Shown piece after piece: positions 26,745 through 34,941 of a stretch of 61,326 nt of DNA. The DNA is taken from positions 1 through 61,326 of the forward strand of contig NZ_BCYO01000024.1 of the NCBI RefSeq assembly GCF_001598235.1, written 5' to 3'. The notes beneath the pieces were generated by a model. The model was not told the origin of the DNA. It ran no database searches and worked only from the letters and a program-made list of their open reading frames with translations. The position numbers and the translations under genes are program-made. This stretch comes from Polaromonas jejuensis NBRC 106434. Its GTDB lineage: Bacteria; Pseudomonadota; Gammaproteobacteria; Burkholderiales; Burkholderiaceae_C. Position 1 is the stretch's first letter. Each line of letters opens with the position of its first letter.

Positions 26745-27092
26745 TCAGCTCGCGTGCGCCACGCCGTATTGCGAGGACAGGTAGCGCCGGATCTGGTCGG
26801 GCGCGTCGATGAAGCGGGCCTGCTTGTGCGTGCGGATCGCCACGCCGGCGTCGACCGGGACCCGTTCACTGCCCAGCACCAGCACGGGCGCGGACTGGTT
26901 GTCCTCGCCGATGAGCGCGACGATGGCCGCGCGCGGGCGCGGCGCGTCGATGTAGTGCACATCGACCTCGTTGCGCAGCTGCGGGCAGAAGCTCAGCAGC
27001 CCCTCCACGGCCACCGAGTCGCCGCAGTAGAACGGGCCTTCGGACTCCTTGAAAAATCCGGGCTTGAGCATGAACAGTTGGTCTTTTCGCAT
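26745..27092 (-). CDS. DUF3088 family protein
   Basis: This 115-aa protein begins MRKDQLFMLKPGFFKESEGP and contains CPQLRNEVDVHYIDAPRPR and APVLVLGSERV, which I recognise as the DUF3088 family. The layout suggests a thioredoxin-like or arsenate-reductase-like fold with Cys residues in FYCGDS and SFCPQL, but no function is established. It is divergent from the FtrA-like regulator across a 141-bp promoter region, so it is a likely target of that regulator. Confidence 0.8.
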   Translation of the reverse strand: MRKDQLFMLKPGFFKESEGPFYCGDSVAVEGLLSFCPQLRNEVDVHYIDAPRPRAAIVALIGEDNQSAPVLVLGSERVPVDAGVAIRTHKQARFIDAPDQIRRYLSSQYGVAHAS

Positions 27093-27212
27093 GGGTGCTT
27101 TCCTTGGGTAGGAGGTTCAACGGATGGGGCGATGCGACCACCTGGGGCGGGTGCATCGTGGTTGAGATGGTAGGAAGTACGTGCGGGGCGGACGAGTGGC
27201 ACGAATGACAAC

Positions 27213-27220
27213 TTACGTAA
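27213..27220. promoter_or_regulatory. TTACGTAA palindrome before the ftrA-like gene
   Basis: A perfect 8-bp palindrome TTACGTAA lies 13 bp before the ftrA-like start, in the region shared with the divergent DUF3088 gene. Position and symmetry suggest an operator, possibly autoregulatory. The evidence is weak because the site is short. Confidence 0.3.
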
Positions 27221-27233
27221 TAATCATGCCAAT

Positions 27234-28199
27234 ATGGAATCCACCCGCACCGACCCTGGACTGGTGGCCGTCATCGTCTATGACGGCCTGAGCCTGTTCG
27301 AATATGGCTGCGCCGTCGAAGTCTTCGGCCTGCCGCGGCCCGAACTGGGCGATCGCTGGTACCGCTTTGCCGCCTGCGCGGCCGAACCCGGCGTGCTGCG
27401 CGGCCCAGGCGGCATCCAGATCCAGCCCGCCGAGGGCCTGGAACTGCTCGCCCGGGCTCGCACCATCATCGTCCCCGGATGGCGCGGCATCGAAGCGCCC
27501 GTCCCCGAGCCACTGTGCGAAGCCTTGCGCCAGGCCCATGCACGCGGCGCACGCATCCTGTCCATCTGCACGGGTGCGTTCGTGCTGGCGTCGGCAGGCC
27601 TGCTCGACGGCAGGCGCGCCACCACGCACTGGCGCCATGCCCCGGCGCTGGCGGCCCGCTACCCGAAGGTGCAGGTGCAGGCCGACGTGCTGTATGTCGA
27701 TGCGGGCTCCATCCTCACGTCGGCCGGCAGCGCGGCCGGCATCGACCTGTGCCTGCACCTGATCCGCCGCGACCTGGGCCCGCGCGTGACGAACCAGGTG
27801 GCACGGCGCCTGGTGATGCCCCCGCACCGCGAGGGCGGACAGGCGCAGTACATCGAAGAGCCCGTCTCCCGGCGCGCCAGCGCCTCGCTGGCGCCGCTGC
27901 TGGATGCCGTGCGCGCCAATCTAGGCAAGGACTGGCCCATCGCCAAAATGGCCCAGCAGACCGCCACCAGCGCCCGCACCTTTCAGCGCCACTTCGTCAG
28001 CGCAATGGGCATGCCGCCGGGCGAGTGGCTGCTGACGCAGCGCGTGGCCGCGGCCAAAACACTGCTCGAAGAGACCGATGCCAGCATGGACGACATCGCC
28101 GTTCAGGTCGGGTTTGGCGACGCCGCCACGCTGCGCGGCCATTTCCGCAGCCGGCTCGGCACCAGCCCCGGCGGCTACCGCAAACGGTTCCGCGCATAG
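27234..28199 (+). CDS. ftrA: FtrA-type regulator: DJ-1/PfpI domain plus AraC DNA-binding domain
   Basis: This 321-aa protein has an N-terminal DJ-1/PfpI (GATase1-like) domain with the nucleophile-elbow cysteine Cys112 (LSICTGAFVLAS), followed by a C-terminal AraC/XylS double helix-turn-helix (about 225-320; MAQQTATSARTFQRHFVSAM and IAVQVGFGDAATLRGHFRSR). These regulators typically activate genes for uptake or catabolism of nitrogen compounds. It is divergent from DUF3088 and, beyond it, the C-S lyase/ABC importer genes, and may control that whole block. Confidence 0.88.
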   Translation: MESTRTDPGLVAVIVYDGLSLFEYGCAVEVFGLPRPELGDRWYRFAACAAEPGVLRGPGGIQIQPAEGLELLARARTIIVPGWRGIEAPVPEPLCEALRQAHARGARILSICTGAFVLASAGLLDGRRATTHWRHAPALAARYPKVQVQADVLYVDAGSILTSAGSAAGIDLCLHLIRRDLGPRVTNQVARRLVMPPHREGGQAQYIEEPVSRRASASLAPLLDAVRANLGKDWPIAKMAQQTATSARTFQRHFVSAMGMPPGEWLLTQRVAAAKTLLEETDASMDDIAVQVGFGDAATLRGHFRSRLGTSPGGYRKRFRA

Positions 28200-28353
28200 G
28201 CGCCGGCGCGGCAAGCGGCTCAGCGCTTCTGATCGAGTCAGCGGGCGAGCGCTATGCGACTCCACCAATCGCATGCTGATGTATTGACTAGATCATGAAT
28301 GACCGCTTCTATGAGGACTCTTTTGTCAAGCCGTTTTTGATGACGGCGTTTGA

Positions 28354-28770
28354 TCACGGCTTGCCTGGGGCCGCCGCGCCTGGCTTGACGAACTTGCTGG
28401 CGATGAGTGCGAAGAGTCCAAGCACAATGCCAGAAGCAAGGCCGATGAGGGGACCCATCATCACCATCATCAAGCGAGGTGAGTCGGGCAGCGGCATTGA
28501 CGCCAGCATTGCTGCTTCTTTGGCGTGGCTGGACATGTATGGCGCGAAGAAGATCACGTGTGCCGCTGTGATCCAGACGCTGTTCAAGAGGCTGACAGAC
28601 AAACCGTGAATGAAGTGCCTGCTTGAGCAGCGCCTGGCGATGATGTAGGCGCAGAGAACAAAGATTGCCAGCCAAAAGAAGGGCTCTGCGTTTGACGGAA
28701 TGACGAATACGGTCAAGAGCCCCATGGCCAGGCCGAAGAGTGAGAGTTTGAAGACAAGGGGCCACTTCAT
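28354..28770 (-). CDS. Small integral membrane protein, unknown function
   Basis: I do not recognise this 138-aa protein. It has four hydrophobic stretches that look like transmembrane helices (around 7-25, 29-45, 55-80 and 100-125) and a basic C-terminus (ASKFVKPG). The start at 28770 is supported by GGAGA 8 bp upstream; a longer frame to 28893 has no such signal. It stands alone between the ftrA-like gene, which converges on it, and the MocR gene. No metal-binding or catalytic motif is visible. Confidence 0.75.
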   Translation of the reverse strand: MKWPLVFKLSLFGLAMGLLTVFVIPSNAEPFFWLAIFVLCAYIIARRCSSRHFIHGLSVSLLNSVWITAAHVIFFAPYMSSHAKEAAMLASMPLPDSPRLMMVMMGPLIGLASGIVLGLFALIASKFVKPGAAAPGKP

Positions 28771-29012
28771 TTTGACGTCTCCTGTGAACAAGAACCGGCT
28801 CTGAGCGGGCGGCCACACGGCCCAACCATCCACCGCCTGATGTTTGACCTGGCTTAACTTAAGCGGTCCGCTGGAACGACTGCTTACCTGCACTATAAGT
28901 GGGGGCCGCTCTTGCCGAGCCCTAATTCGCTACCAATTCGATAGCAAGAAATTACCGCATTCATTTGGATAGCGACCAAAACACTCACATATTCGGGCCA
29001 AACAAGCCCGGG

Positions 29013-30482
29013 CTACTTCACCCCATCGCGCAGCCGCGCAAACACCTTCCAGAACGCCGCCTCCTGCGTGGTCGCGAAGTTGATGCGCATCAGGGTGCTG
29101 GGCTTGCGCACCGCGTGAAACAGCGCGCCGGGGGCGATCAGGTAGCCCTCGTCCAGCATGCGCTGCGCCAGGGTGTCGGTGTCCACGCCGGTCTCCACCC
29201 AGCCAAACAGGCCCGCCGGCTCCGCCGCAAACGTGCAGCCATGCGCCAGCGCCAGCCTGACGCTGCGCGCGCGCGCGGCGTCGAGGCGGGTGCGTATGCG
29301 TTCGGCGTGGCGACGCAGCTGGCCCTGGTCTATGCACCAGGCCAGCGCTTTTTCCAGCAGGGCGGGCGTGGTCAGGGTGGCCAGCAGCTTGGTGTCGAGC
29401 AGGCGTTCGACCAGGTCGGGCGGCGCGGCCATGAAGCCGATGCGCCAGCCGGGCGCCAGGATCTTGGCAAAGCCGCTCACGTAGATGGTGCGCTGCAGGC
29501 CGTCGAGCGCGCACAGGCGCGTGGCGTGCTCGGGCGCCAGGTGGCTGTAGGTGTCGTCCTCGGCAATGTGGAAGTTGTGCTGGTTGGCCAGCTGCAGCAC
29601 GCGGTGGGCGCTGCCGGGCGTGAGGCAGTAGCCGGTCGGGTTGTGGAAAACGCTGACGCTGACAAACAGCTTGGGGCTATGAATCTCGCAGTACTGCGCC
29701 ATCACCTCCAGGTCGGGCCCATCGGCGCGGCGCGGCACCGGCAGGATGCGCATACCCAGGGCATCGAGCCGGGCAAACTCCACCGCCCAGCCAGGCTCTT
29801 CCACCATCACGCAGTCGCCGGGCCGCAGCAGGGTGCGGCTGATGATGTCCAGCGCATGGGTGGCGCCTACGGTGGTGATGATCTGCTCGGGCACCGCGTG
29901 CACATTGAGCGCGCTCAGCTTTTGCGACAGGGCGCGGCGCAGGCCGCTGTCGCCCATGGGCTCGCCGTACTGCAGCGAAAACTCCCTGAGCGCGCTGACG
30001 CTGGTGACCTTGCGCACCGCCGCGGGCATGAAGCTGGTTTCCAGCCAGTCCGGCGGAAACACGCCCATGCCGGGCTGCGGCTTGTTGCTGACCTTGTGGA
30101 ACATGCCGCGAATCAGGGTGGTGGCCCCCACCGGCGCCTGCCGCGTTGACATCCAGGGTGCAAGGCCGTCAGGGCCTGCGTCCAGCGCCGCACTAGCTAT
30201 GTTTTTAGTAGCTTGAAGCGCTTTATTGGCGGGTGCAAGAGCCATATTCAGCGCTGCATCGCGGACAAAAAAACCGCGATTCTTGCGTGCCACCACCAGG
30301 CCCTGCGCCTGCAACTGGTCGTAGGCGGCGACCACCGTGGACACACTCACGCCCTGCTGCTCGGCGCACAGCCGCACCGAGGGCAGGCGCGCGCCCGGGC
30401 CCAGGAGGCGGCTGCGAATGCGCTCGGCAAAGCGCGCGCAGAGTTGCTCGGTCAGGGATTGCGAGGCGGTTTTCATCAACAT
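29013..30482 (-). CDS. MocR-type regulator (GntR wHTH fused to aminotransferase fold)
   Basis: This 489-aa protein joins a GntR winged helix (1-75; ARFAERIRSRLLGPGARLPS, EQQGVSVSTVVAAYDQLQAQ) to a fold-I aminotransferase domain with the PLP lysine at about 340 (SGFAKILAPGWRIGF). MocR proteins use PLP, often with an amino acid, to control transport or catabolic genes. It is divergent from the first LysE exporter across a 121-bp region with a perfect 10-bp dyad. The linker between the domains is encoded by a dispersed repeat. Starts at 30482 and 30476 are both possible. Confidence 0.92.
   Translation of the reverse strand: MLMKTASQSLTEQLCARFAERIRSRLLGPGARLPSVRLCAEQQGVSVSTVVAAYDQLQAQGLVVARKNRGFFVRDAALNMALAPANKALQATKNIASAALDAGPDGLAPWMSTRQAPVGATTLIRGMFHKVSNKPQPGMGVFPPDWLETSFMPAAVRKVTSVSALREFSLQYGEPMGDSGLRRALSQKLSALNVHAVPEQIITTVGATHALDIISRTLLRPGDCVMVEEPGWAVEFARLDALGMRILPVPRRADGPDLEVMAQYCEIHSPKLFVSVSVFHNPTGYCLTPGSAHRVLQLANQHNFHIAEDDTYSHLAPEHATRLCALDGLQRTIYVSGFAKILAPGWRIGFMAAPPDLVERLLDTKLLATLTTPALLEKALAWCIDQGQLRRHAERIRTRLDAARARSVRLALAHGCTFAAEPAGLFGWVETGVDTDTLAQRMLDEGYLIAPGALFHAVRKPSTLMRINFATTQEAAFWKVFARLRDGVK
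30194..30243 (+). repeat. AGCTAT-type dispersed repeat inside the mocR linker
   Basis: AGCTAT (30195-30200), a T-rich loop and GTAGCT (30208-30213) are followed by a GC-rich tail with GCGGGTGCAAGAGCC, the same layout as the copies in uup, after the 55.9-kb LysR gene and at the right edge. It encodes the linker between the winged helix and the aminotransferase domain of the MocR protein (around APANKALQATKNIASAALDA). Confidence 0.5.
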
Positions 30483-30531
30483 GGCGTGACCTTCGTGCCC
30501 CTGGCGAGGCGGTGTGTGCTGACAAGGCGAG

Positions 30532-30568
30532 CAATACAGTTTGGGAATTTGTACCCTTAACTGTATTG
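30532..30568. promoter_or_regulatory. Perfect dyad operator between mocR and lysE
   Basis: CAATACAGTT (30532-30541) and its exact reverse complement AACTGTATTG (30559-30568) are separated by 17 bp, placing the half-site centres 27 bp apart. The pair sits in the middle of the divergent mocR/lysE promoter region and is the obvious candidate for the MocR dimer site. Confidence 0.7.
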
Positions 30569-30603
30569 GCAGTGTGCTGGCTTCAACTATAAAGTCGATT
30601 GCC

Positions 30604-31215
30604 ATGAACTGGCAAGAATTTACGACTTTGCTGATCCTGGCCACGGCCATGAGCTTCACGCCCGGGCCCAACACCACCCTGTCCACGGCGCTGGCGGCCA
30701 ACCACGGCTTCAGGCGCGCGCTGCCCTTTGTCTGTGCCGTGCCGGTGGGCTGGAGCGTGTTGCTTTTGGTGTGCGCGCTGGGCCTGGGCGCGCTGGTGCT
30801 GGCCGTGCCGCTGCTGAGCTGGGCCGTCAAGGTCATCGGCGTGGCCTACCTGCTGTGGCTGGCCTGGAAAATTTCCCAGTCACGCCAGCTCAGCGAAGCC
30901 GATGCGGCGCGCCTGAACGTGAGCTTCTGGCAGGGCGCGGCGCTGCAGTTTGTCAACATCAAGGCCTGGATGCTGGCGCTGGCGATCGTGAGCGGCTGGA
31001 TTGCCGGGCGCAGCGAGCCGGGCTCGCGCCTTGCCGTGGTGCTGCCCGTCATGCTGGCTTTTGCCTTTGTCAGCAACCTCTGCTATGCGCTGGCGGGCTC
31101 ATTGCTGCGCGAGTGGCTCGCCGGCCCCGCGGGCACGGGAAGGCGGCTGGTCTGGTTCAACCGCGCCATGGCGCTGGTGCTGGTGGTCACGGCCGCCTGG
31201 ATGCTCTTTATATGA
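30604..31215 (+). CDS. LysE-family amino-acid exporter (1)
   Basis: This 203-aa inner-membrane protein of the LysE/RhtB superfamily has the signature near the N-terminus (AMSFTPGPNTTLSTALAANH) and about six hydrophobic segments (for example AVPLLSWAVKVIGVAYLLWL). It would export an amino acid or metabolite by proton exchange. The start at 30604 is preferred because a longer frame to 30541 covers the MocR operator. It is divergent from mocR and overlaps the EamA gene by 4 bp (ATGA), so both exporters form one unit. Confidence 0.9.
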   Translation: MNWQEFTTLLILATAMSFTPGPNTTLSTALAANHGFRRALPFVCAVPVGWSVLLLVCALGLGALVLAVPLLSWAVKVIGVAYLLWLAWKISQSRQLSEADAARLNVSFWQGAALQFVNIKAWMLALAIVSGWIAGRSEPGSRLAVVLPVMLAFAFVSNLCYALAGSLLREWLAGPAGTGRRLVWFNRAMALVLVVTAAWMLFI

Positions 31216-32138
31216 ACAACGCACAGCATCAAATCAACAAGAGCGACAGGGGAATGTGGCTGGGCCTGCTGGGCATCGTAATCTTCTCGGTCACGCTGCC
31301 AATGACGCGGCTGGCGGTGGGCACGCCCGAGGCGCCGCAAATGTCGGGCGTCTTCATTGCGCTGGGCCGGGCCGTCGTGGCCGCGGGCCTGTCGGCCGTA
31401 TTTCTGCTCGCCACGCGCGCGCCCTTGCCGCGGCGCCAGGACTGGCGGCCGCTGGCCATCACTGCCGGCGGTGTGGTGTTCGGCTTTCCGCTGTTCACGT
31501 CCATCGCCATGCGCTATGTGGAGGCCGTGCACGCCAGCGTGATCGTGGGCGTGCTGCCGCTGGCCACCGCCGCCGTGGGTGCACTGCTGCACCGCCAGCG
31601 CCCGTCCGCCGGCTTCTGGGGGTGCGCCGCACTGGGCAGTGCGCTGGTGGTGGCGTTTGCCATGCTGCACTCGGGCAGCGGCTTGGCTATCAATTTTGCC
31701 GACCTGTTGCTGCTGGCTGCCTGCCTGTGTGCGGCCGTAGGTTACGGCTACGGCGCGCGGCTTTCGCAGCGCATGCGCGCCGAGCATGTGATTTGCTGGG
31801 CGCTGGTGATCTCGCTGCCGCTGACCTTGCCGCTCGCCCTCTTCACCTGGCCCGCCGCTGCGCTCAAGGCCACGGCCTGGTGGGGCTTTGCCTATGTGGC
31901 GGTGTTCTCTATGTGGCTGGGCTTTTTTGCCTGGTACCACGGCCTGGCGCTGGGCGGCACGGTACGCGTCAGCCAGGTGCAGCTGGTGCAGCCGTTTTTG
32001 TCCATGCTGTTTGCCGTGCCGCTGCTGGGCGAGCGCCTGGATGCCGTGACCGTGGGTTTTGGCCTGGCGGTGATCGCCACCGTGTTCATCGGCAAGAAAA
32101 TGCCGGTCAATGTCCCCAGGTTGCGGGAGGCCTTGTGA
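31212..32138 (+). CDS. EamA-family (drug/metabolite) exporter
   Basis: This 308-aa protein has ten predicted membrane segments arranged as two EamA repeats (GLLGIVIFSVTLPMTRLAVG in the first; FADLLLLAACLCAAVGYGYG in the second). The family exports amino acids and other metabolites. The ATG at 31212 overlaps the LysE stop and is supported by that coupling; its own stop overlaps a possible small gene (GTGA). It is controlled presumably by MocR with the preceding lysE. Confidence 0.9.
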   Translation: MNNAQHQINKSDRGMWLGLLGIVIFSVTLPMTRLAVGTPEAPQMSGVFIALGRAVVAAGLSAVFLLATRAPLPRRQDWRPLAITAGGVVFGFPLFTSIAMRYVEAVHASVIVGVLPLATAAVGALLHRQRPSAGFWGCAALGSALVVAFAMLHSGSGLAINFADLLLLAACLCAAVGYGYGARLSQRMRAEHVICWALVISLPLTLPLALFTWPAAALKATAWWGFAYVAVFSMWLGFFAWYHGLALGGTVRVSQVQLVQPFLSMLFAVPLLGERLDAVTVGFGLAVIATVFIGKKMPVNVPRLREAL

Positions 32139-32350
32139 GCCTGCGCAACATCCCGTTTGGCACGTCCGGCTGTTCGGCGATTGCGCGCACCAAGCTGGAC
32201 GATGGCGGGCAGCAGCCGCACACGCAGGACGAGCGGTATTTTGTGCCTGCCCGGCAAGGTGAGATCATCAATGGCCAGCGCCTTGAAGCCGGAGCGGGCG
32301 AGACTTTTTTCTTTGTGGCCGAAGGGCGGCGCACCACTTTGAAAACTTGA
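32135..32350 (+). CDS. Small 71-aa protein overlapping the exporter gene
   Basis: The frame starts with a GTG that overlaps the EamA stop (GTGA) and encodes about 71 residues: NIPFGTSGCSAIARTKLDDG, later RYFVPARQGEIINGQRLEAG and a Lys/Thr end. I do not recognise it. The tight overlap, the same coding strand and the GC-rich third positions support a real gene, whereas its short length and non-ATG start count against. No membrane segment or signal is visible. It could be a small regulatory or accessory protein of the exporter. Confidence 0.45.
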   Translation: MSLRNIPFGTSGCSAIARTKLDDGGQQPHTQDERYFVPARQGEIINGQRLEAGAGETFFFVAEGRRTTLKT

Positions 32351-32404
32351 CGGAATATTTTGTGACCTGGGTCGTTTTTTACGGCCCGCAATGAGGAGAG
32401 TGAA

Positions 32405-33619
32405 ATGGAATGGACCCAGGCGCAGCGCGCCAAAAAAATGAACCCCTCGGTGATCCGCGAGATCCTCAAGGTCACCGAGAAGCCCGGCATCATCAGCTTT
32501 GCCGGCGGCCTGCCCTCGCCCAAGACCTTTCCGGTCAGCGCCTTTCGCGAGGCCTGTGACAAGGTGCTGCACGAAGACGGCCATGCCGCGCTGCAGTACG
32601 CGGCCAGCGAAGGCTATGCGCCGCTGCGCGAAATGGTGGCCGCCATGCTGCCGTGGAAGGTCGATCCGGCCCAGGTGCTGATCACCACCGGTTCGCAGCA
32701 GGGCCTGGATTTGATCGCCAAGATCCTGATCGACGCCGGCAGCCGCGTGCTGGTGGAAACGCCGACCTACCTGGGCGCGCTGCAGGCCTTCACGCCCATG
32801 GAACCCGACATCGTGAGCGTGGCCAGCGACGGCGAAGGCGTGGACATTGCCGATCTTCAAAGCAAGGCGGCGGGCGCGCGCTTCTTTTACGTGCTGCCCA
32901 ATTTCCAGAACCCCACCGGCCGCACCATGACCGAGCAGCGCCGCGCCGCGCTGAGCGCCGAAGCCGCACGGCTGGGCCTGCCCATCGTCGAAGACAACCC
33001 CTATGGTGATCTGTGGTTTGACGAAGCGCCGCCGCGGCCCCTCACCGCGCGCAACCCGGAAGGCTGCGTCTACCTGGGATCGTTTTCCAAGGTGCTGGCG
33101 CCCGGTTTGCGGCTGGGCTTCATGGTGGCGCCCAAGTCGCTCTACCCCAAGCTGCTGCAGGCCAAGCAGGCGGCCGATCTGCACAGCCCCGGTTTTAACC
33201 AGCGCATGGTGGCCGAGGTGATGAAGGACGGCTTCCTGGGCCGCCATGTGCCGACCATACGCGCGCTCTACAAGTCGCAGCGCGACGCCATGCTGGCCGC
33301 CATGCAACGCGAGATGCCCGAGGGCGTGACCTGGAACACCCCGGCCGGCGGCATGTTTTTGTGGGCGCGCCTGCCCGAGGGCATGAACGCCATCGACCTG
33401 CTGCCCAAGGCGGTGGAGCGCAATGTGGCCTTTGTGCCCGGCTGGGCGTTTTACGCCGATAAGGCCGACGCACGCACCTTGCGGCTGTCATTCGTGACCT
33501 CCAGCGTGGAGCAGATCAATATCGGCATTGCCGCACTGGCGGCAGCGATACGCGAACAGTTGCCCGGCACCGCGCACGTGCAGGCCGAGCGCGACCCGGT
33601 TGCACTGCCGGCGGCCTGA
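32405..33619 (+). CDS. PLP-dependent aminotransferase (LysN/2-aminoadipate type)
   Basis: This 404-aa fold-I aminotransferase resembles 2-aminoadipate/LysN-type enzymes and the C-terminal part of MocR proteins. The PLP lysine is Lys229 (GSFSKVLAPGLRLGF); ISFAGGLPSPKTFP and FQNPTGRTM are family landmarks. It would interconvert an amino acid and 2-oxo acid with broad substrate range. It is encoded after the exporter genes with GAGGAG about 5 bp before the ATG, and before a second LysE gene, suggesting catabolism and overflow export of the same amino acid. Confidence 0.92.
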   Translation: MEWTQAQRAKKMNPSVIREILKVTEKPGIISFAGGLPSPKTFPVSAFREACDKVLHEDGHAALQYAASEGYAPLREMVAAMLPWKVDPAQVLITTGSQQGLDLIAKILIDAGSRVLVETPTYLGALQAFTPMEPDIVSVASDGEGVDIADLQSKAAGARFFYVLPNFQNPTGRTMTEQRRAALSAEAARLGLPIVEDNPYGDLWFDEAPPRPLTARNPEGCVYLGSFSKVLAPGLRLGFMVAPKSLYPKLLQAKQAADLHSPGFNQRMVAEVMKDGFLGRHVPTIRALYKSQRDAMLAAMQREMPEGVTWNTPAGGMFLWARLPEGMNAIDLLPKAVERNVAFVPGWAFYADKADARTLRLSFVTSSVEQINIGIAALAAAIREQLPGTAHVQAERDPVALPAA

Positions 33620-33635
33620 CAGCACGGAGCGCACC

Positions 33636-34274
33636 ATGATTGACCCGGCTACCTTCTCGCTGTTTTTGCTGGCGGTGCTGGCGCTGTTCCTGTCGCCCGG
33701 GCCCAACATGGCCTTCGTGCTCTCCCATGGCGTGGCGCACGGGGTGCGCGGCGGGTTCGCGGCGGCGCTAGGCATCTCTGCGGCGGACCTGGTCCATACG
33801 CTGTGTGCCGCCACCGGGGTCACCGCGCTGGTCGCGGCCTGGCCGCCGTCCTTCGATGTGCTGCGCTATGCGGGCGCCATCTACCTGCTGTGGCTGGCCT
33901 GGCAGGCCATGCGTCCGGCCCCAACGCGCAGCAACGGGCAGGCCCGGCCCATGGCATTCCCGCGCATTGTGCGCATGGCGCTGCTGAACAACCTGGTGAA
34001 CCCAAAGGCGTTGCTTTTTTTCATGGTGTTCCTGCCGCAGTTCGTCAATCCGTCACACGGCCATGTCACGCTGCAGCTGCTGGCGCTCGGTGTCACGCTG
34101 GCCGCCATGGCACTGGTATTCAACACCCTGCTCGGCGCCTTCAGCGGCGAGATCGGCCGCCGCCTGCAGGCACGGCCAGGCGCTGAAAAATTCCAGCACG
34201 GGCTGCTGGCCTTTGTCATGATAGGACTGGCGCTGCGGCTTCTTTTTCTCGACCGGCCCGCCAAAGGAATCTGA
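33636..34274 (+). CDS. LysE-family amino-acid exporter (2)
   Basis: This 212-aa LysE/RhtB membrane protein carries ALFLSPGPNMAFVLSHGVAH at the N-terminus, MALLNNLVNPKALLFFMVFL in the middle and six hydrophobic segments. The start at 33636 lies 17 bp after the aminotransferase stop with GGAG upstream. It is the second of three LysE proteins in 7 kb and is followed 3 bp later by a GST gene, so all are likely on one transcript. Confidence 0.9.
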   Translation: MIDPATFSLFLLAVLALFLSPGPNMAFVLSHGVAHGVRGGFAAALGISAADLVHTLCAATGVTALVAAWPPSFDVLRYAGAIYLLWLAWQAMRPAPTRSNGQARPMAFPRIVRMALLNNLVNPKALLFFMVFLPQFVNPSHGHVTLQLLALGVTLAAMALVFNTLLGAFSGEIGRRLQARPGAEKFQHGLLAFVMIGLALRLLFLDRPAKGI

Positions 34275-34277
34275 AAC

Positions 34278-34898
34278 ATGCTGCATATCTGGGGGCGCAT
34301 CAGCTCCATCAATGTTCGCAAGGTCGTCTGGGCCGCCAAGGAGCTGGATCTTGAGGTGCAGCGCACGGATGCCGGGCGCCAGTTCGGCATCGTGAAGGAG
34401 CCCGACTACCTGCGCAAGAACCCGAACGCCCTGGTGCCCATGATTGAAGACGGTGAACTGGTTTTGTGGGAATCCAACGTGATCGTGCGCTACTTGTGCG
34501 CCAGGCATTCCCCGGGCCACCTGTATCCGCTCACGCTGCCGGAGCGCTTTACCGCCGAACAATGGATGGACTGGCAGCAGACCACCTTCAACCCTGCGGG
34601 ACGAAACGCCTTCATTCAGTGGATCCGCACACCGGCCGAGCAGCGCAGGCCCGAACTCATCGCGCAGTCCAACGCCGCCACCGAACCGTTGCTGGCCATG
34701 CTGGATGCGCACCTGGCGCGCTACCCTTTTGTGGGAGGCGAGCAATTCGGCATGGCCGACATTCCGCTGGCATGCGAAATGCATCGCTGGTTTGGCCTGC
34801 CCCAGCCACGGCCTGCACGTCCGCACCTGGACCGCTGGTACCAGGCGATTCTGGCGCGCCCGGCCACGCGCGGCGTGCTGGACCTGCCGCTATCCTGA
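34278..34898 (+). CDS. Glutathione S-transferase family protein
   Basis: This 206-aa GST has an N-terminal thioredoxin-like glutathione-binding domain (LHIWGRISSINVRKVVWAAK; NALVPMIEDGELVLWESNVI, with the cis-Pro and the Glu-Ser that hold glutathione) and a helical C-terminal domain with the N-capping motif region FGMADIPLACEMHRW. It may conjugate or isomerise a reactive intermediate, or protect a thiol. It sits between lysE(2) and the phzF-like gene in the same orientation. Confidence 0.9.
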   Translation: MLHIWGRISSINVRKVVWAAKELDLEVQRTDAGRQFGIVKEPDYLRKNPNALVPMIEDGELVLWESNVIVRYLCARHSPGHLYPLTLPERFTAEQWMDWQQTTFNPAGRNAFIQWIRTPAEQRRPELIAQSNAATEPLLAMLDAHLARYPFVGGEQFGMADIPLACEMHRWFGLPQPRPARPHLDRWYQAILARPATRGVLDLPLS

Positions 34899-34941
34899 GC
34901 CCGAGCACACACAAAAACACCAGACAACAGAGAGAAGACCG

